From contig NC_135223.1 of NCBI RefSeq assembly GCF_052324685.1, positions 11,568,266 through 11,632,265 on the forward strand: a stretch of 64,000 bases of DNA, written 5' to 3'. The notes under the pieces are model-generated. The model searched no databases, was not told the DNA's origin, and saw only the letters and a list, made by a program, of their open reading frames with translations. Origin of the DNA: Brachyhypopomus gauderio. Taxonomy: Eukaryota > Chordata > Actinopteri > Gymnotiformes > Hypopomidae. Of the stretch, positions 1 to 13,801 are shown piece by piece. The translations under genes were made by a program, and so were the position numbers. Numbering within the stretch: the stretch's first letter is position 1; each line of letters begins with the position of its first letter.

Positions 1-75
1 GAGGGAATGAGGGGGTGAGAGGGAGGGAACGAGGGGGTGAGAGGGAGGGAATGAGGGGGTGAGAGGGAGGGAACG
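1..75. repeat. Purine-rich minisatellite, about 22-bp unit
   Basis: The window opens inside a tandem array whose unit is roughly gggagggaaYgagggggtgaga, a little over three copies, with a C/T difference between copies. It continues beyond the window start. The sequence is strongly G-rich on the plus strand. Confidence 0.8.
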
Positions 76-660
76 CCGGGAGGACTGGCTCGGTCGGCCG
101 AGCGGCTCTCTTGGGCAAAGTGACTCGAGATCCAGCAGCAGCGTGGCGGGACACGGAGGTCAAAGGGCGCGGAGGCCGCTGGTGACTCAGCCCGAGCTGA
201 TCCCGGGGTCAGGTGACACGCCTTACACCTCACCTTCTACCCACCATCGACCTGGCTCCAGACTTTCTCCCTCCAATCAGCCTCAGCCTGAGTGGCTCAG
301 AGCCAGGAACATGAGGGAAAGAAAGGGAGAGAAACGGAGAGGAGAGAGGAGTGGGGAGGGCTGGGAGGTCGGATCACGCGAGCACCGGAGCTGTTTTCCC
401 CGGTGTTTCACCGCGTTACATCACTGCTTGTGCGATGCGATGGGCCATAAGGAAAGTGCATGACACACCCCTCCCACCCGACACCGAGGCCCAGAACACA
501 CACACGTCTGACATCACAAACGCCAGGCTCCGATCCCACAGCCGGCGCCGGGGCTCGGGCCCGGCCCATTTGGAACAGAGGAGTGAGATGGGTTTTTGGG
601 AGTGGTGTGAGGCGGTGACAGTGAAGAATGATCCGGAACGTCTTGGCAGGGCACAAGAGA
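60..660. other. CpG-rich segment, possible promoter island or exon edge
   Basis: CpG density is clearly higher here than in most of the window, for example around 75-115 and 540-570, and the stretch is GC-rich. The short ORFs in several frames carry no protein family I recognise. It could be the CpG island of a gene lying to the left, or just GC-rich repeat-flanking DNA. I see no convincing splice sites or start codon context. Confidence 0.3.
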
Positions 661-1243
661 GGCGCACAGGGAGCTAGGGAGACGGAGAGAGACCCCGAGC
701 AGAATGGACAGAGAGGGCTGCTGGGTAATGAAACATTGCAGAACACATAGAGAGGGAGAAATGGCTGCGTCATCTGCACATCAGGATGAAAGGAAGAACG
801 AAAGGGTGGCTTAATGTTTTCTTTCTCCCATAGTCACTGATGTGGAGAAGGGGCTGTCTTTTGGCCTGGTGTCAAGCCCCGCCCCCTCAGTGATGTACAA
901 ATGACACACTGTAATTTACTTGAATGAGTACAGAGCCGCTGGAGTTAGGCGCATGATGTCAGAGGGCTTTCCGCAGATAGGCTGCAACGCACGTGTGCGG
1001 GCGCGCATACACAAGTGCACACAAAGACTCCTTTTCAATAGCCGGCAATAAAACAAAGGTGATTGCTCATAAAACAATGCTATAACACGACTACTTCACC
1101 GTGCAGAATCAAGCCTCCGGTTACGGCCTCCGCCACAGCTGATCTCGGCGACGCACAACGGCTCTTTCAGAGAAGAAGATTTCTCCCCAGGTGGGATACT
1201 GCAGTGTATTCAGGTTGGACAGACAGGGAGGTTTTGTGACTAC

Positions 1244-1543
1244 AGGGTTGCCAACTCTCACGCATTGAGCGTGAGACACACGCATTTGACCGTCTTCACA
1301 CGCTCTCACGCCACACATCCGATTTCTCACGCCGAAAAAAAAATCTAGTTTATTTACCTCTGATCCACATCTATGATTCAATGAGTTACTAGTTCGCTCT
1401 GGCGCCAACCACTGGCGATCGATTTATCACGATATAATACTTAATTTGTGTCCATTTTACACCCCGCCCGGTAACAATTTACGTTCGCCACCCCCTCCAG
1501 GTTCAACTCTCACTCCACGCGAACTTGAAAAGTTGGCAACCCT
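1244..1543. mobile_element. hAT-type MITE with 8-bp target duplication
   Basis: The element starts AGGGTTGCCAACTCTCACG and ends AAAAGTTGGCAACCCT, giving terminal inverted repeats of about 13 bp. It is flanked by an 8-bp near-perfect duplication, gtgactac at 1236-1243 and gtgactag at 1544-1551. The 8-bp duplication points to the hAT superfamily. It is 300 bp long, has no transposase, and contains subterminal repeats of the Ctcacgc type. It is a non-autonomous copy. Confidence 0.8.
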
Positions 1544-2218
1544 GTGACTAGCGTGTGGGGACTCAAATGGGCAGGGAGTGCCCAGGTGGCAGAGGAGAAC
1601 CTCCTCCGAACCTCCTCCTCCGGTGACCCTCGGGCAGCGTCCGGCAGGCTGAAGGGTTTAAGTACCTATTAACAGACGGTGGAGGCGTAATGAGTCTTGA
1701 TAGAGCAGAGCTGGGCCAACAGCCTTAGCCAGGACCCAGAGATCATACTTTAGAGTGGGAGAACCCGAGAGAGAAAAGGAGCAAGGGGAGAGAGAGAAAG
1801 AGGGAGAGAGGGAAAGGAAGAGAGAGAGAGAGCAAGCTCCCCTTTCTGACACTAATATGGAAAAAACCTTGTTTGGAGTGAATACGAATGCAAATATTAT
1901 TCTTCCTGGGTATTACCACTGCGAGCACCTCGACGCGGCCGGCCAAAGCGAGCTGTGGACAAAAAGCCCAAAGACTTTCTCAGCACCTTCAAAGGGAGCT
2001 TACATAAAATAAACATGGCCATCAGATTACAGGCGCTAACTCGGGCTAGCGCCGTACCGGGGCCGGGCGCGCGCCCGCCCGCCCCACAAGTGTGGGGTCC
2101 GCTCGGTCAACAGCGATGACGCAGGACGGAACAAAAGTGCGACAGAAAAAGCGAGTGTGTCAGAACACGGGCCCAGCCCACAGAGCTGCGTGGTCCTGCT
2201 GCCCAGAACTGGGGGAAG

Positions 2219-2275
2219 GAGAAGAGAGGAGAGGGGAGGAGAAGAGAGGAGAGGGGAGGAGAAGAGAGGAGCGGT
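2219..2275. repeat. Purine minisatellite, about 20-bp unit
   Basis: Nearly three copies of a unit of the form aggagaagagaggagagggg lie head to tail. Confidence 0.8.
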
Positions 2276-2520
2276 ATAGGATTGAGTGGAGAGCAGGGCA
2301 CGAATGTGCTGTGAGGAGGGAGTGTCAGAGGGGTCAGCCTGAAACCCAGAGAGGCAGGGCCAGGGAAAGGTGGAGAGGGAAATGGGGAGTAAGGGTTAGG
2401 GTGGAGTGAGAGAGACAAGATGAGAGATGGAGGGAGTGGGGGAAAAGGTAGGGGAGAGGTGAAAGGAAACAGAGAGGGAGACACAGACAGGGACCAAGTG
2501 ACTAGAGAAAGTAATGATAG

Positions 2521-2522
<2 letters not shown>

Positions 2523-2552
<30 letters not shown>
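2523..2552. repeat. (GT)n microsatellite
   Basis: Uninterrupted GT dinucleotide tract of about 15 units. Confidence 0.95.
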
Positions 2553-2553
<1 letters not shown>

Positions 2554-2854
2554 GAGGTTTTGAGGGTAACCCCAGTCAACTCTCTAACACTGGGCAGCCT
2601 CTCTCTGACAGCATGACATCACAGGGCTCTTTTATATGGTGAGCTGTGATGACGTAATCAACCTGGCAGCAGGAGAAAGTGAATCTGTCCCTGGAGTGAG
2701 CCTGGGTGTTTCACTCGCCCCGAATCTAACCCCAAACACACACACAGACACACACGTGTCCACATACACACGCGCCACATTACAGTCCACGACCCACCCA
2801 ATTCCACACCTCCACAGAATTATGCATGGATGAAATTATTACACAGATGCAAAT

Positions 2855-3005
2855 GAGCACACACACATGCAAGGGCACATCGTCTCATGCACACACACAC
2901 ATGCAAGGGCACACCGTCTCATGCACACACACACATGCATGGGCACACCGTCTCATGCACACACACACGTGCACGGGCACACCGTCTCATGCATACACAC
3001 ACATT
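2855..3005. repeat. Degenerate CA-rich minisatellite
   Basis: A unit of about 34 bp containing cacacacacatgcaagggc followed by acatcgtctcatg is repeated about four times with substitutions, leading into the longer CA block downstream. Confidence 0.7.
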
Positions 3006-3089
3006 TACACACAAGCTCAAAGAAGTGAAGGAAACTCTAGGAGGCTAGACTGCACTGACCACAGTGGGTGCAACTGCAAACCAATGCAT

Positions 3090-3287
<198 letters not shown>

Positions 3288-5083
3288 TAGTAAAGTATGA
3301 TTTCCAACCCAAACATTTTTGATCTAGAAATATGTTTTATGGAAAACTGATTTTATTTACCAAAAAAGTGTATTTGTAGAAATTCCCTCCTAATGTAAAA
3401 CTTATTCTGAGTGCTACTGGGTAACCCTCACCTCATCTTAACAGTAAAACACTGTAAATTAACACAGCAGACAAAAACAACCCTTATTTTTTCACAGTGT
3501 GTGTGCGTGTTCCTCCTCTGATCAGCCTTGACCCACAGGGACATGGGGTCAAACAGGGGAAAAAATGGAATTGAATTCAGTCAATACTCTGATGAATTGG
3601 GTAGTCTGGTTTCACACAAGCTGATTGCTTTAACAGTGCCACATACATTTGCGAATTTGTGTTTCAGCCACATCCTTTTATTAAACATGATGTGATTTGT
3701 TATCTGTCTGTTACTGACAGGTGTGGTTAAATATAGTACGGAAGTACATGAACTTCCTTACTGGACTTAAGTCCTTTACTCGTAAGTAGCTGTCCTTCCA
3801 TTCCAGAGTACCTTTCTTTTCAGTTGAGTATTCTCTGCAGGATCTGTTGGTAAAAATTGCAATAGCTCACCATACATTTACATTTAAAATGACTTTAGTA
3901 CTTTATCTGATGTAGAAATATAAATATTTTTAGTTGAGGAATATTTCACTTTTTCCACTGCTTATTATCCAACAGCCTGTGCCTAATACTGAACACAATT
4001 CCTGACAGCTTAAGGCTACCACAGCATCAGGCCTTAGATATTGTAGTGGATTCCACTCTGCTTTGGTGCAGACTGTCACATGAGCGCTGGGGTTTCAGGG
4101 CCAGACCTGGAATTCCCACTGTTACCTAATCAGGGTTTCTCAGCCAGAAGAGCAGATTGAACATGAACACATGAACACGTGCGTAGACACACACACACAC
4201 ACAAGTGCATATACTCACACACTCATGCACACACACACACACATTCATGCACATATTCATGCGTGCACACACACATTTGAATGTAGCTGTAGAGAAAAAT
4301 GCACTTGCTCCAGAGACCAAACAGCAGGGCAAAGACGTCCAGCCCGACAAACATGCATTCCCACCCACCTCCCCAGTTACCTGACTCAGCTGTTTTGTAG
4401 GGAAGCAATGGCCTTTGAAGAGGGGAAGAATCTATCATTACTTGAGAGATAGAAAGAAGGGGAAGGACAGGGAGAATAAGCCTTCTATTGTCTACGCCGA
4501 CACCCTCCCTCTCGCCCCCATATCCGAAAAATAATTGTGTTGTCCTAATTACAGAGAGATACTTCCAACAGGTGTGGGGAGCTGCACCTGGAGGTGTGCG
4601 TGCATGTGTGTGTGTGTATGGGGTGAATTTTGTGCCAAAATGTTTGAGAGAAGCTAATTATGTTTTAAAAAGAAATATTACACTTTGAGAGGATAACGGT
4701 GCTCAGAGCGCACAGCTAATAAACTTGAATGCCCATATCAGCACTGAATGTGCAGGTACATACCTTCTTATTTGCTAAAAAAACATTCTGGCTCCATTCA
4801 AAACTTGAAAACCTACTCAACAATGCTCTCCACATTCAACATTTTTATGTGCTAGTGAGCGTTTGTTTGCACACAGTCCCACAAACCTCTAAAGTTTTTA
4901 ATTTGCTCAATGTAAAACATTGGAATGCTTGTCCCAAAACTCGAGCCAATCAGGTATCTACTGGCAGATCCAATTATTGCAGCATTTACGACATGGCTTC
5001 TTGAATGTTTGTTGCTGTCTGTCTGCTTGACATTGGCTAACTAGCTAGCTATATAGCACGCTTGCTTTCTAGCATCAGAAACA

Positions 5084-5276
5084 TGTAAATATTGTTGCAG
5101 GGTGGGATGAAGTACACCATGAAGATAGCTCTGGGTACATACTGAAATATTGTAAAGTAATACATCACCTCGTATCTTTCATATACTGTAAAAATGTATT
5201 TAGTTGCAAACTGCATATGGCATACTGATTGGGATCCCAATTAGTACATTCATAGTATGTAGTACGCTATTTTGAA
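5084..5276 (+). mobile_element. MITE fragment, same family as the 40.1-kb copy
   Basis: The stretch contains gtacaccatgaagatagctc, followed by copies of catactg and the end motif tagtatgtagtacgctattt. All of these recur in the same order in the element at 40,142-40,470. One terminus is worn and the other is not found next to it. Confidence 0.6.
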
Positions 5277-5529
5277 GACTGCCTCTAACTAGTCTAACAG
5301 CCAGATGGAAGTAGCTTCTCCATTTCTGTTTTACATTGCATTATGGGACAGTAGTATCCATCTAAACAATACTCAAAAAATTACTAAGTGTGCATAGTGG
5401 ATTTTTGAGTGTTAAATTTTGACATTTTTAACTGTGCTAAATACTCAATAGTTAGTATTAGTAATTAGCATGCAATTAGATGTAGTTGGATGTAGGTTCG
5501 ACAAGTAGTCGGAACCTTCATACATTCAC

Positions 5530-5660
5530 ATGACCTCATGGGATCGTTTATGTTTGTCGCATACTGGATACCATACTGCATTCCTTGATGGAAACAAGTA
5601 TTTAGTATACAGCATGTAATGAGTGCAGTATACAGTATGTAGTAGACTATTTGCACCAAT
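5530..5660 (-). mobile_element. Second MITE fragment of the catactg family
   Basis: Read on the minus strand, this gives tagtctactacatactgtat followed by spaced catactg motifs and a cgacaaa stretch. This matches the first half of the 40.1-kb MITE. Together with the opposite-strand fragment at 5.1-5.3 kb, it suggests a broken or rearranged copy. Confidence 0.5.
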
Positions 5661-8125
5661 TATGGCTTGTATTGGTGAACTATTTTGCAAAAGGTTAGAA
5701 CAACAGGAAATATCTGATTGCCTGGAGTTTTGGCACAAACATTAGTGTTTTTAACCAAGCAGATATAAAATTTGAGAGAGGCTTGTGTAGTTGACCGCAA
5801 ATAAAGCTCATGTAGTTTAGAATGTAGAAAGCGTTAAGTTTTCATGAATTGAGCACAATTGTTTGGTAAGTAGAGTTTTAAATAGAAACTACATTGTTGA
5901 ACAGATTATCAAGCAGTTCTGAATGAGAGCAAAAAAGTTATTTATCTGCACATTCAGTGCTGCTAATTGCAATCAAGATAACTAGCTGTGTGTTCCTCAC
6001 CTTTGTCCACTCAGAACGTAATATTCCTTTTTAAAATGGTTATCAAACATTGCGGCACAATATTAACAAGTGTGCCACGTGTTAATATGTGTGTGTAGTT
6101 GGTTGGTGATTGCTACATTAAAAGGGTGTAGTTTTGTGTTTGTTGTATGGCTATACACACTGTATATAGGCCTACTTGAATCACTCTGTGTGGACGTGGG
6201 TTGGGTGTTTTATTAGTTAGGGTTGGAGGGCCCTCATGGTACACACAGACATGATGCTTCTGCACAGAGGGATCAGACTATGAGACACAAGTTTAACGAT
6301 AAAGAGCGGAGAACACATCACTTCGGCACTACAGCATTGCTACTGTTTGACTTAGGCCCTCAAAAACATCTTTACTGTTTTCACCCAATACCAAATCAAA
6401 GATCCTTTCCATAATGAGTGGATGACATGCTCCAAATAGCCGTCGGCGAGTCTCACTCACAAACCACACGGAATTCAAAATCAGAAATGGCATAGTCACT
6501 TAATTGATTAAAGTTCTACCACAGGGACTCTAAACGATGAATCACGAATCTACCACTGATTTTCTTCGATGACTTCGTGCATGGGTTTTTTCAATATGAA
6601 GATTGGGGACGTCTTACCCAATCAAAGTCCGGAATGATGTAATTGACTCTCACGGAATCGCCATCTGCTTACCGTAAAGCGCGTGAGAGTCGAGCCATTG
6701 ACAGGAAGACAGAGACTGGCTCTCAACCAAAACAACAGACGGAAAAAGTCTCATATTAACAGCAGCTTCCACAAAATAGATGACGACAGTGGTGGTACTT
6801 ATTCAATAAAGCCAGTTGTGATGTAGATGCACCATTAAAATTATTCTCCACGCTGAGCTTGCTGAGATTGCTGTTTTTATTTAGAGTGAAGATGAGAATG
6901 TTCGTGCGGTCCAAAGTGAAAGAATAACAGCGAAATATAACTACAAGTCAGCGTGAAAGACGACACGTTCTCTTGCCACAACACACGTGATAGCATCCCT
7001 GACAGGTCTGCCTTGACATTGACCTGCTTCTCACCTTTATCTTGTGAAGTATCACTGCCTGAAGAAATGAGATGTCTATGTATATGTATGTAATTGTGGA
7101 TGTAACTGAATCTCGTTCTACCATCAATCTTCTCTAGCTTTTAGAAATGGCTGTGAGTGTAAAACAGAGACAAATGGTCCGTGTGTCCCATACTTACATT
7201 TCTACCTAACTGACTAATTATAGAAGATACGGTTGAAACATATACACTACTATAATATGCTACCTTGAGAGAGACGAATAAGGTATTTACGCCTTTGGTG
7301 AGCGGCCTACCTGTCACGGTAGCCCAGTTGTCATGGGGTCTTAGTGTGATAATTTATTAGGTCTTTGTGTATTGCGATCACGCCACCCAGTGTTGATTAA
7401 TGGAATGACATGAGCTGAACTCCGCTGATTCAATACACAACAAAAACAATTGACTGATTTAAACGGAACCGGTCGCATTCCATTAATTAATTAAGTTTAT
7501 TGGAAAGACACGATGCATATAGATGACCAATATAACAATGTGGGAATTGATATATTACAGCAGGAAGCAGATGTTAGTGTTGGCTCCAGACTTTAACAGT
7601 GTGTATTTATGGATTACATCTAGATCATGAATGTTATAGTAAAGTGGAGAGCTGACGTGGGGCTGGCGATGCAGCTGCTGCCCTTTTCACTCTGAATGCA
7701 AACAAACAAACAAAAACTTTAACTTTAAAAAATTAAGTGTATTGACTAAAATAAGTTTATAGCAAAGGACCGTAAAATGGAACATCTTATGTAGTTTGAA
7801 ATATGTGCCATACAAACTTTAAAGCAAGTGTTTATTACACATTGTAATGTTATATTCTTATTATTAGTGTGCAGTAATGTACTTATAATAGGTCACCACC
7901 ATAAACCTTTTACATTTATAAGAAGTAAAAATGAATGAAAACACACTCAATTCTTAATTAGCCTAGAAGTAAGACAATCAATGAAATGTAATCATTGCAA
8001 CCAGGCAATGAGTTTTCTAAACCATACAATTACATAATATTATCTTCATTGTATTGCTTTGTCCTAAATTGTGCAGTTTAAGCAGTACAATTTGTGTCTT
8101 TTGATTTTAACAATGTAGTGCTGGC

Positions 8126-8131
8126 TTTATT
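8126..8131 (-). terminator. Candidate rasip1 polyadenylation signal
   Basis: Plus-strand TTTATT is AATAAA on the minus strand. It lies about 295 bases past the rasip1 stop codon, a usual 3' UTR length. Confidence 0.45.
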
Positions 8132-8423
8132 CAAACCCAACCTGCACAACTTTTCAGTTATTTTTTTCTCTAATAAATGATAAAAAAGGTTCATAGCCTA
8201 TGTCTGCAATACTTAAAGGCAAAGTCTAGAATTTTATGATTTCCTTTAAAGAAAGTAATACACATTAAATCCTCATATATGAGCTGTGTAGGTCAAGGCT
8301 ATGGGTGTGAACTCTGTATAAATTTACCCTTGTGGAAGTCAGACATATGAGGGAACTGCATAAGACCAAAGCTCCATAATAACTGGCATATTTTCGACTT
8401 GTGGACTAGGCAAGTTCTACAGC

Positions 8424-10826
8424 CTACAGCCTAGTCCGCTGATTGGCAGGAAGTTCATCCTGGTCCAGCCCCCACAGGAATGTTCGCAAACGTGTCACTT
8501 CCTTCTGGAGCTCAGGTGTTGGAATTGGCTGAGAGAGGTCCAAACTTGGAGTCTCATTGGGTAGGATGAGAGGTGGGTGGTCCAGGAAACTCTCAAAAAT
8601 ATCTGAGTAAAAAAGGAAAACAAATAATGTGACAAGTTTTTTTATGTGACTTGTAAGTCCATATAGTGTTATTAAAAGCGTTGGATGTTTGCTCTAAGCA
8701 AAATAGATATGATGTGTGTGGGTTCACTGAGCATGATTAAAATGATCCTTTATTAGTCCCACACTGGCAAACTACTTACCACCTCCAAGTTCTGTGCCTG
8801 GGGGTGGAGCCCAGCAGGAAGGCGGAGCTCTAGCTGGTCCCAACTTATAATGAGTAAGAAGATGGTGAAGCTGGGCAGGGCTTAGCAAGGCATGGTCTTC
8901 CTGTAGGCTGGCCCAAGATGACTGACACAAGAAAGAGACTGGATTTATATAAAGGAAAGAACTGACTGAGAGCCTTACTTTCAGTGGCTTTTTATAGGCT
9001 TTATAGGCTTTTCACAGTACCAGGAGCACTGAGAGGATAAAAATGGTTTGAACTTGGCCTATAATTCTGTATGTATATAGCTGATATACTTTCAGCTTCT
9101 AGGCCAATAAGCCTTAAGGCATCTGGATTATATATAAGTGTTTAAAGAAACCCCTTGTATGTCCCTATACGCTTTTAAAGACACATTTGTTTAGAAAATT
9201 GGTAATTGCCTGTGTAATCTTAAAATGGCTGATCTTTTCAGGACGTACAATGAATGGACATGTTGAGCTGAACATAGCAAATGGTGTAGTTCTCTGTTGA
9301 ACATAATTAATGCTGCTTTGATTGATTTCACAGTTCTTGCTAACATACACCAGACGTAGCAACAGGGACTGGCAATACATCCATACTCTTTTTATCATAC
9401 TGCTACTCATCAGGAAACTTTCTTCCGCTCCCAAACGGCCTTACCTGGATGAGCCGGGTCTTAGGGATGCACAGGAAGTTCACCGTGACTGACAGCTTCT
9501 TGAGGAATTCTGAGGCAATATCTCCTAGGCCAGCCCCTTGCAGCCAGTCTAGGACCAGGTCTAGATTAGTGCGAATCTGCACTGCACGAGACCAGGAAAA
9601 CAAACCATCTAGAAAACATAAATACACATAATCAAATCACGAATCTAGACCAAAGTGTACCAAATTACTTCATTACCAAATTAAGTTCTGTCACATAATA
9701 TAAACCCAAAAATAAACCCAGAATATAAACCCAAGAACGACACAGGTGTTTTTTGTGCATGAATAACGATAATGTTTTATTGATCTAGTGTGGATGTCTC
9801 TGGAGGCCCCCCTCCAGAGCATTCTGGAGAAGTTACCTCTCTCCAGCAGGGTGTTGAGGAGTGAGGTGTTGGTGAAGAAGAAGAGGTAGCCAAAAGTCTG
9901 TGAGGTGAGGGGCGGCGAGAGGCAGGCGTCACGTGACAGCTGTAGCGAGCAGCGGTACACCTCCACCAGGCCGGCCACCGTGGGGGGCAGGGCGGACACG
10001 TCCCCCTCCTCCTCCCCCTCGCCTCCTCCCGCGTGGCCCGTGCCATCCTTTGCACCAGCCTTCTCCTTCTCTTTGTCCTCGCTCGAGAAAGGGTTGGTGT
10101 CCAGGAGGGTGGGGAGGAGAGAGTACAGCGTCTGATGGTGCAAAAGTGACACAACCATGGATAGAGTGAGCTTTCGGTTAACTTTCTTTCAGCAGTACCT
10201 CAGGGCATGTCTTTAAAATCTATGTAGTGGTGTCTAGCACCTCCCACCTTTGTCAGGTGATACACACACTGCTGGAAGGTGTGCATGATGACATCATCCA
10301 GCTGCGCCAGCGCCTCAGAACAAGTGTCCATGTCAGCTGATAGAACAGGGTCTCCGGGCACTAAAGGCAGCGAGAATGGCAATACATGAACATACATGAA
10401 CCATATTCATAAATCAGAGATATATTTACAAAAGCAGCTGAATTAAGAACAGTGTACATTAATCTGATTTGTGAAGGAGCTCACAGCTAGATTGGCTGAT
10501 CAAATGTAAAAAAAAAGCATGGTTGTCAAGAATTAGATGGCCATTGTATATAATTTTAGTATGTTTTAAAATATACATTTAGTATGTATTTTTTGTATAC
10601 GTTAGTATATATATCCTTTTACCTGGAAATTCAGCTAGTAAAATTTAGCTTTACTTTTTGTTTTCTCACCTTCAAATTCCCACTCCTTCTCCATGGCTTC
10701 GGTTTTGACCTGGAAGAAGTTGAGGAGCTCAGTGGCATTGGACATCCAGAACATGAGGGGTCTGAGGTCAGAGGAGAGCTTCTGCACGCTAGGAGGAGGA
10801 AGGTCAGCTTCGGAGTCTGGAGAACT

Positions 10827-10924
<98 letters not shown>

Positions 10925-11465
10925 TCACCACCATCAATTAAATCAAACACAAAAGTTAAAAAATTCAGTCATTGGGGTTCTATATAGATTAAATGAATGA
11001 GATTGCACTTTATCATCAGACTCTTGCTCTGATATTGTTAATTCACTACGATCAAGATAAAATCTCCTAGCAGACCCAAAACTAATCCCTCGTGTCTTCA
11101 GTATGTCTACTGTCTGAATGGACTGGAGGAGGTCTGCAGCTTCTTACACTACTAATTATAAATTAATGGTTTTAGAATTACATTGGGGTTGTAGAGGTCA
11201 TAATTTAATTTCTATCCAGGAGTTCCATTCTTTTTTCATGTTTAGATGTATGGGCTTTCAATTCTTAACAACAAGTCTGAGCACCATGTGACTTCTGATC
11301 GGTACTTAGCACATGGTCCTGTTGTAGCCACAAGGGCACAAAACACATCCTATATGACATGTGTTCAATCCAGAAATCCTGTGTCTTACGTTTGTGTGGG
11401 ATGTTTGTCTCCAAATTCTTTAATGTTGTCCTGGAACATGAATAATGGAACGGGGGTGGAGGGGG

Positions 11466-11511
<46 letters not shown>

Positions 11512-13263
11512 GAGATTAGAGCAGACTCGGATGAATGCTTGGGCGGGTGTGTTTGGCCAATGTGTCCGGACAATGACAGCACATTTTCCAAACGGGTGGA
11601 AATGACATCAGTCAACCTCTGTTTACAAACTCCAGTGAAATACCAGTGAAAGCCCATGTGTGTGCAGCTGTGTCTCCTCACACCACAGCCTACCCTGGCC
11701 CCAGGTCCTCAAAGTACACACACACACAACCACACACAAACACACAAACACACATACACACATACACACACACACAACCACACAAACACACATACACACA
11801 CACACAACCACACAAACACACAAACACACAAACACACACCACCATCTCAAAATCTTTTTTCAGCAGTTCTGCTTTACTTTAATCATGAGTTCCCCCTGCT
11901 CTAAACTTCTCTATCTGTGGCTATAACTGGACTATATTGTCCTTCTGCATTCAGACGGCGCGAGATGACCCGATAACACATTCTAAATATATGACCCTAC
12001 AGGTATCAGTGCAGACTTTAAAAACACATGGCGACAATGTAGATATTTTTGACCAATCAATTTTTTCTAAATTCATATTTTTTTAATGAATAGAAGTGGG
12101 GACTGATGCTCACCCACACAATTGCTTTTATCTGATTTGCTGCCTTTAACAATAGTTGGGGTGTTAATGCAGGGTCCAGATGTTTGGAGGCGTGTTCAAT
12201 CATGAGTGACAGCAGATAAGCTGGCGCTAGGGGTCCGCCTCCTGAATCTGGAGTCGAATTCTTCGAGATAATTTCCTAAAACAAAAATAGAAAGTTAATA
12301 ACAGAGTAACTGAATTCGCAGTATTGTAGCTTGTATACAACTCTAAACAGCAGCAGTTTTCAGCCATGGAAATTCATTCATCTGCATCCATATTTAACCC
12401 CATTACCTGTTCTCTTTTTGCCAGTTGTATACAGCATCTAGCAGCTAACCCACCTGTAGGAGCCCATGCAATGTGTCTCTGTTCATCTGTAGAGGTTATT
12501 TAGCTTTTACAATGACAATGCTATGGAATATCTGAACGCACTGGCAAGTACACAGGTGGTGCGCTGTACCTGAAGGAGGTCGTCTGCATGCTTAGCCTGG
12601 AATTTCAACATTGCCTCAGTGGATCCTAGATAGTGCCTGAGAGCCTCCTGCCTGTCCACCATGTTTCCGGCGCCAAAGGAAGTTGTCATGTCAGCCTGCC
12701 AGGGTGGGGCCAGCGCAAGGGGCGGGGCAGGGGTCACTCGGGGATCACGGTACAGGAAGAGGAAGTGACTGCCGAGCCCTATCAGGTCTCCGGGCTTAAG
12801 TACCGTCTCTCTGTACAGTACAACCCCGTTATGGGTCACAGCTGCTCCTCTGAATGGACGCATCAAAGCTATGGAAACAATAAGAGTACAGAGTATGATC
12901 ATACAGACTGAGTAAATGTTCTAGCACTAGCAGTTAAAAGAATGGCTGTGAACAAGCAGAGCTTTTACTACAATCATTGACTTGAGGTCGTCTGTGAGAT
13001 GACCTTGTTTCAGAAGACACTTGTGACAGCATGAACACCAAATGATGTCAAAGGCAGTTTTTTTTAACAACAAAATGGGGTAATAATGATTTTCAGTCAG
13101 TTCTGAATATTTTCATAACTGTGGCTCCAAATCTTATTTTTAGTACTATTGGTACTATTGATCTCTAAATCACACAGTGTGCAGTAACTAAAGCCAAAGA
13201 TTAACATAGAGTGTAAATATGTAGCTGAAGAGTCACATTATGTGCTTTGTGTTATGATATTGG

Positions 13264-13335
<72 letters not shown>

Positions 13336-13762
13336 CTCTGCTGAGGTGTTTTTCATTTCAGTTCTCTTCTCTGTGTGCATCTATAAACATGTGGTTGATG
13401 TTGAAAACTTTGATGGTTACAAAGAGATTTTAACAATGCAGGTTATCAGGTCTTTGTTTGGGCTTACAATGACATGTCATAAGTATTCATCCCTAAAGAC
13501 ATTTTAAAGTTATTTTGTATGATCCTGAGAGGTAGTTAAAAATACAGTGATTGGTGTTGCTAACTCATTTTTTCTTAGTTGATTTTATACAGAATGACAA
13601 TGACTATTGTAAATCAAAAGCATTAATAGCAAGGGCCCAAGAGGACTCTGTTACAGGCAACATCTTGGTCTACATAGTGGGCTATCCACTGTGTGTATGA
13701 GTATATGATTATTACTGGTGCACCAAATACCAAACAAACTGGCCTTTTCCTGCCATTTATCT

Positions 13763-13801
<39 letters not shown>

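Noticed and set aside
408..779. Minus-strand ORFs of 83-123 residues at the window start
   Set aside because: The composition follows a GC- and CT-rich stretch, several frames are open at once, and no conserved motif is visible.
1755..2012. Glu/Arg-rich ORF
   Set aside because: Its first half is a GA-rich tract and the rest shows no family.
9905..10169. Plus-strand Pro/Ser-rich ORFs
   Set aside because: They are antisense shadows of rasip1 exon 12, whose minus-strand frame matches the DIL domain.
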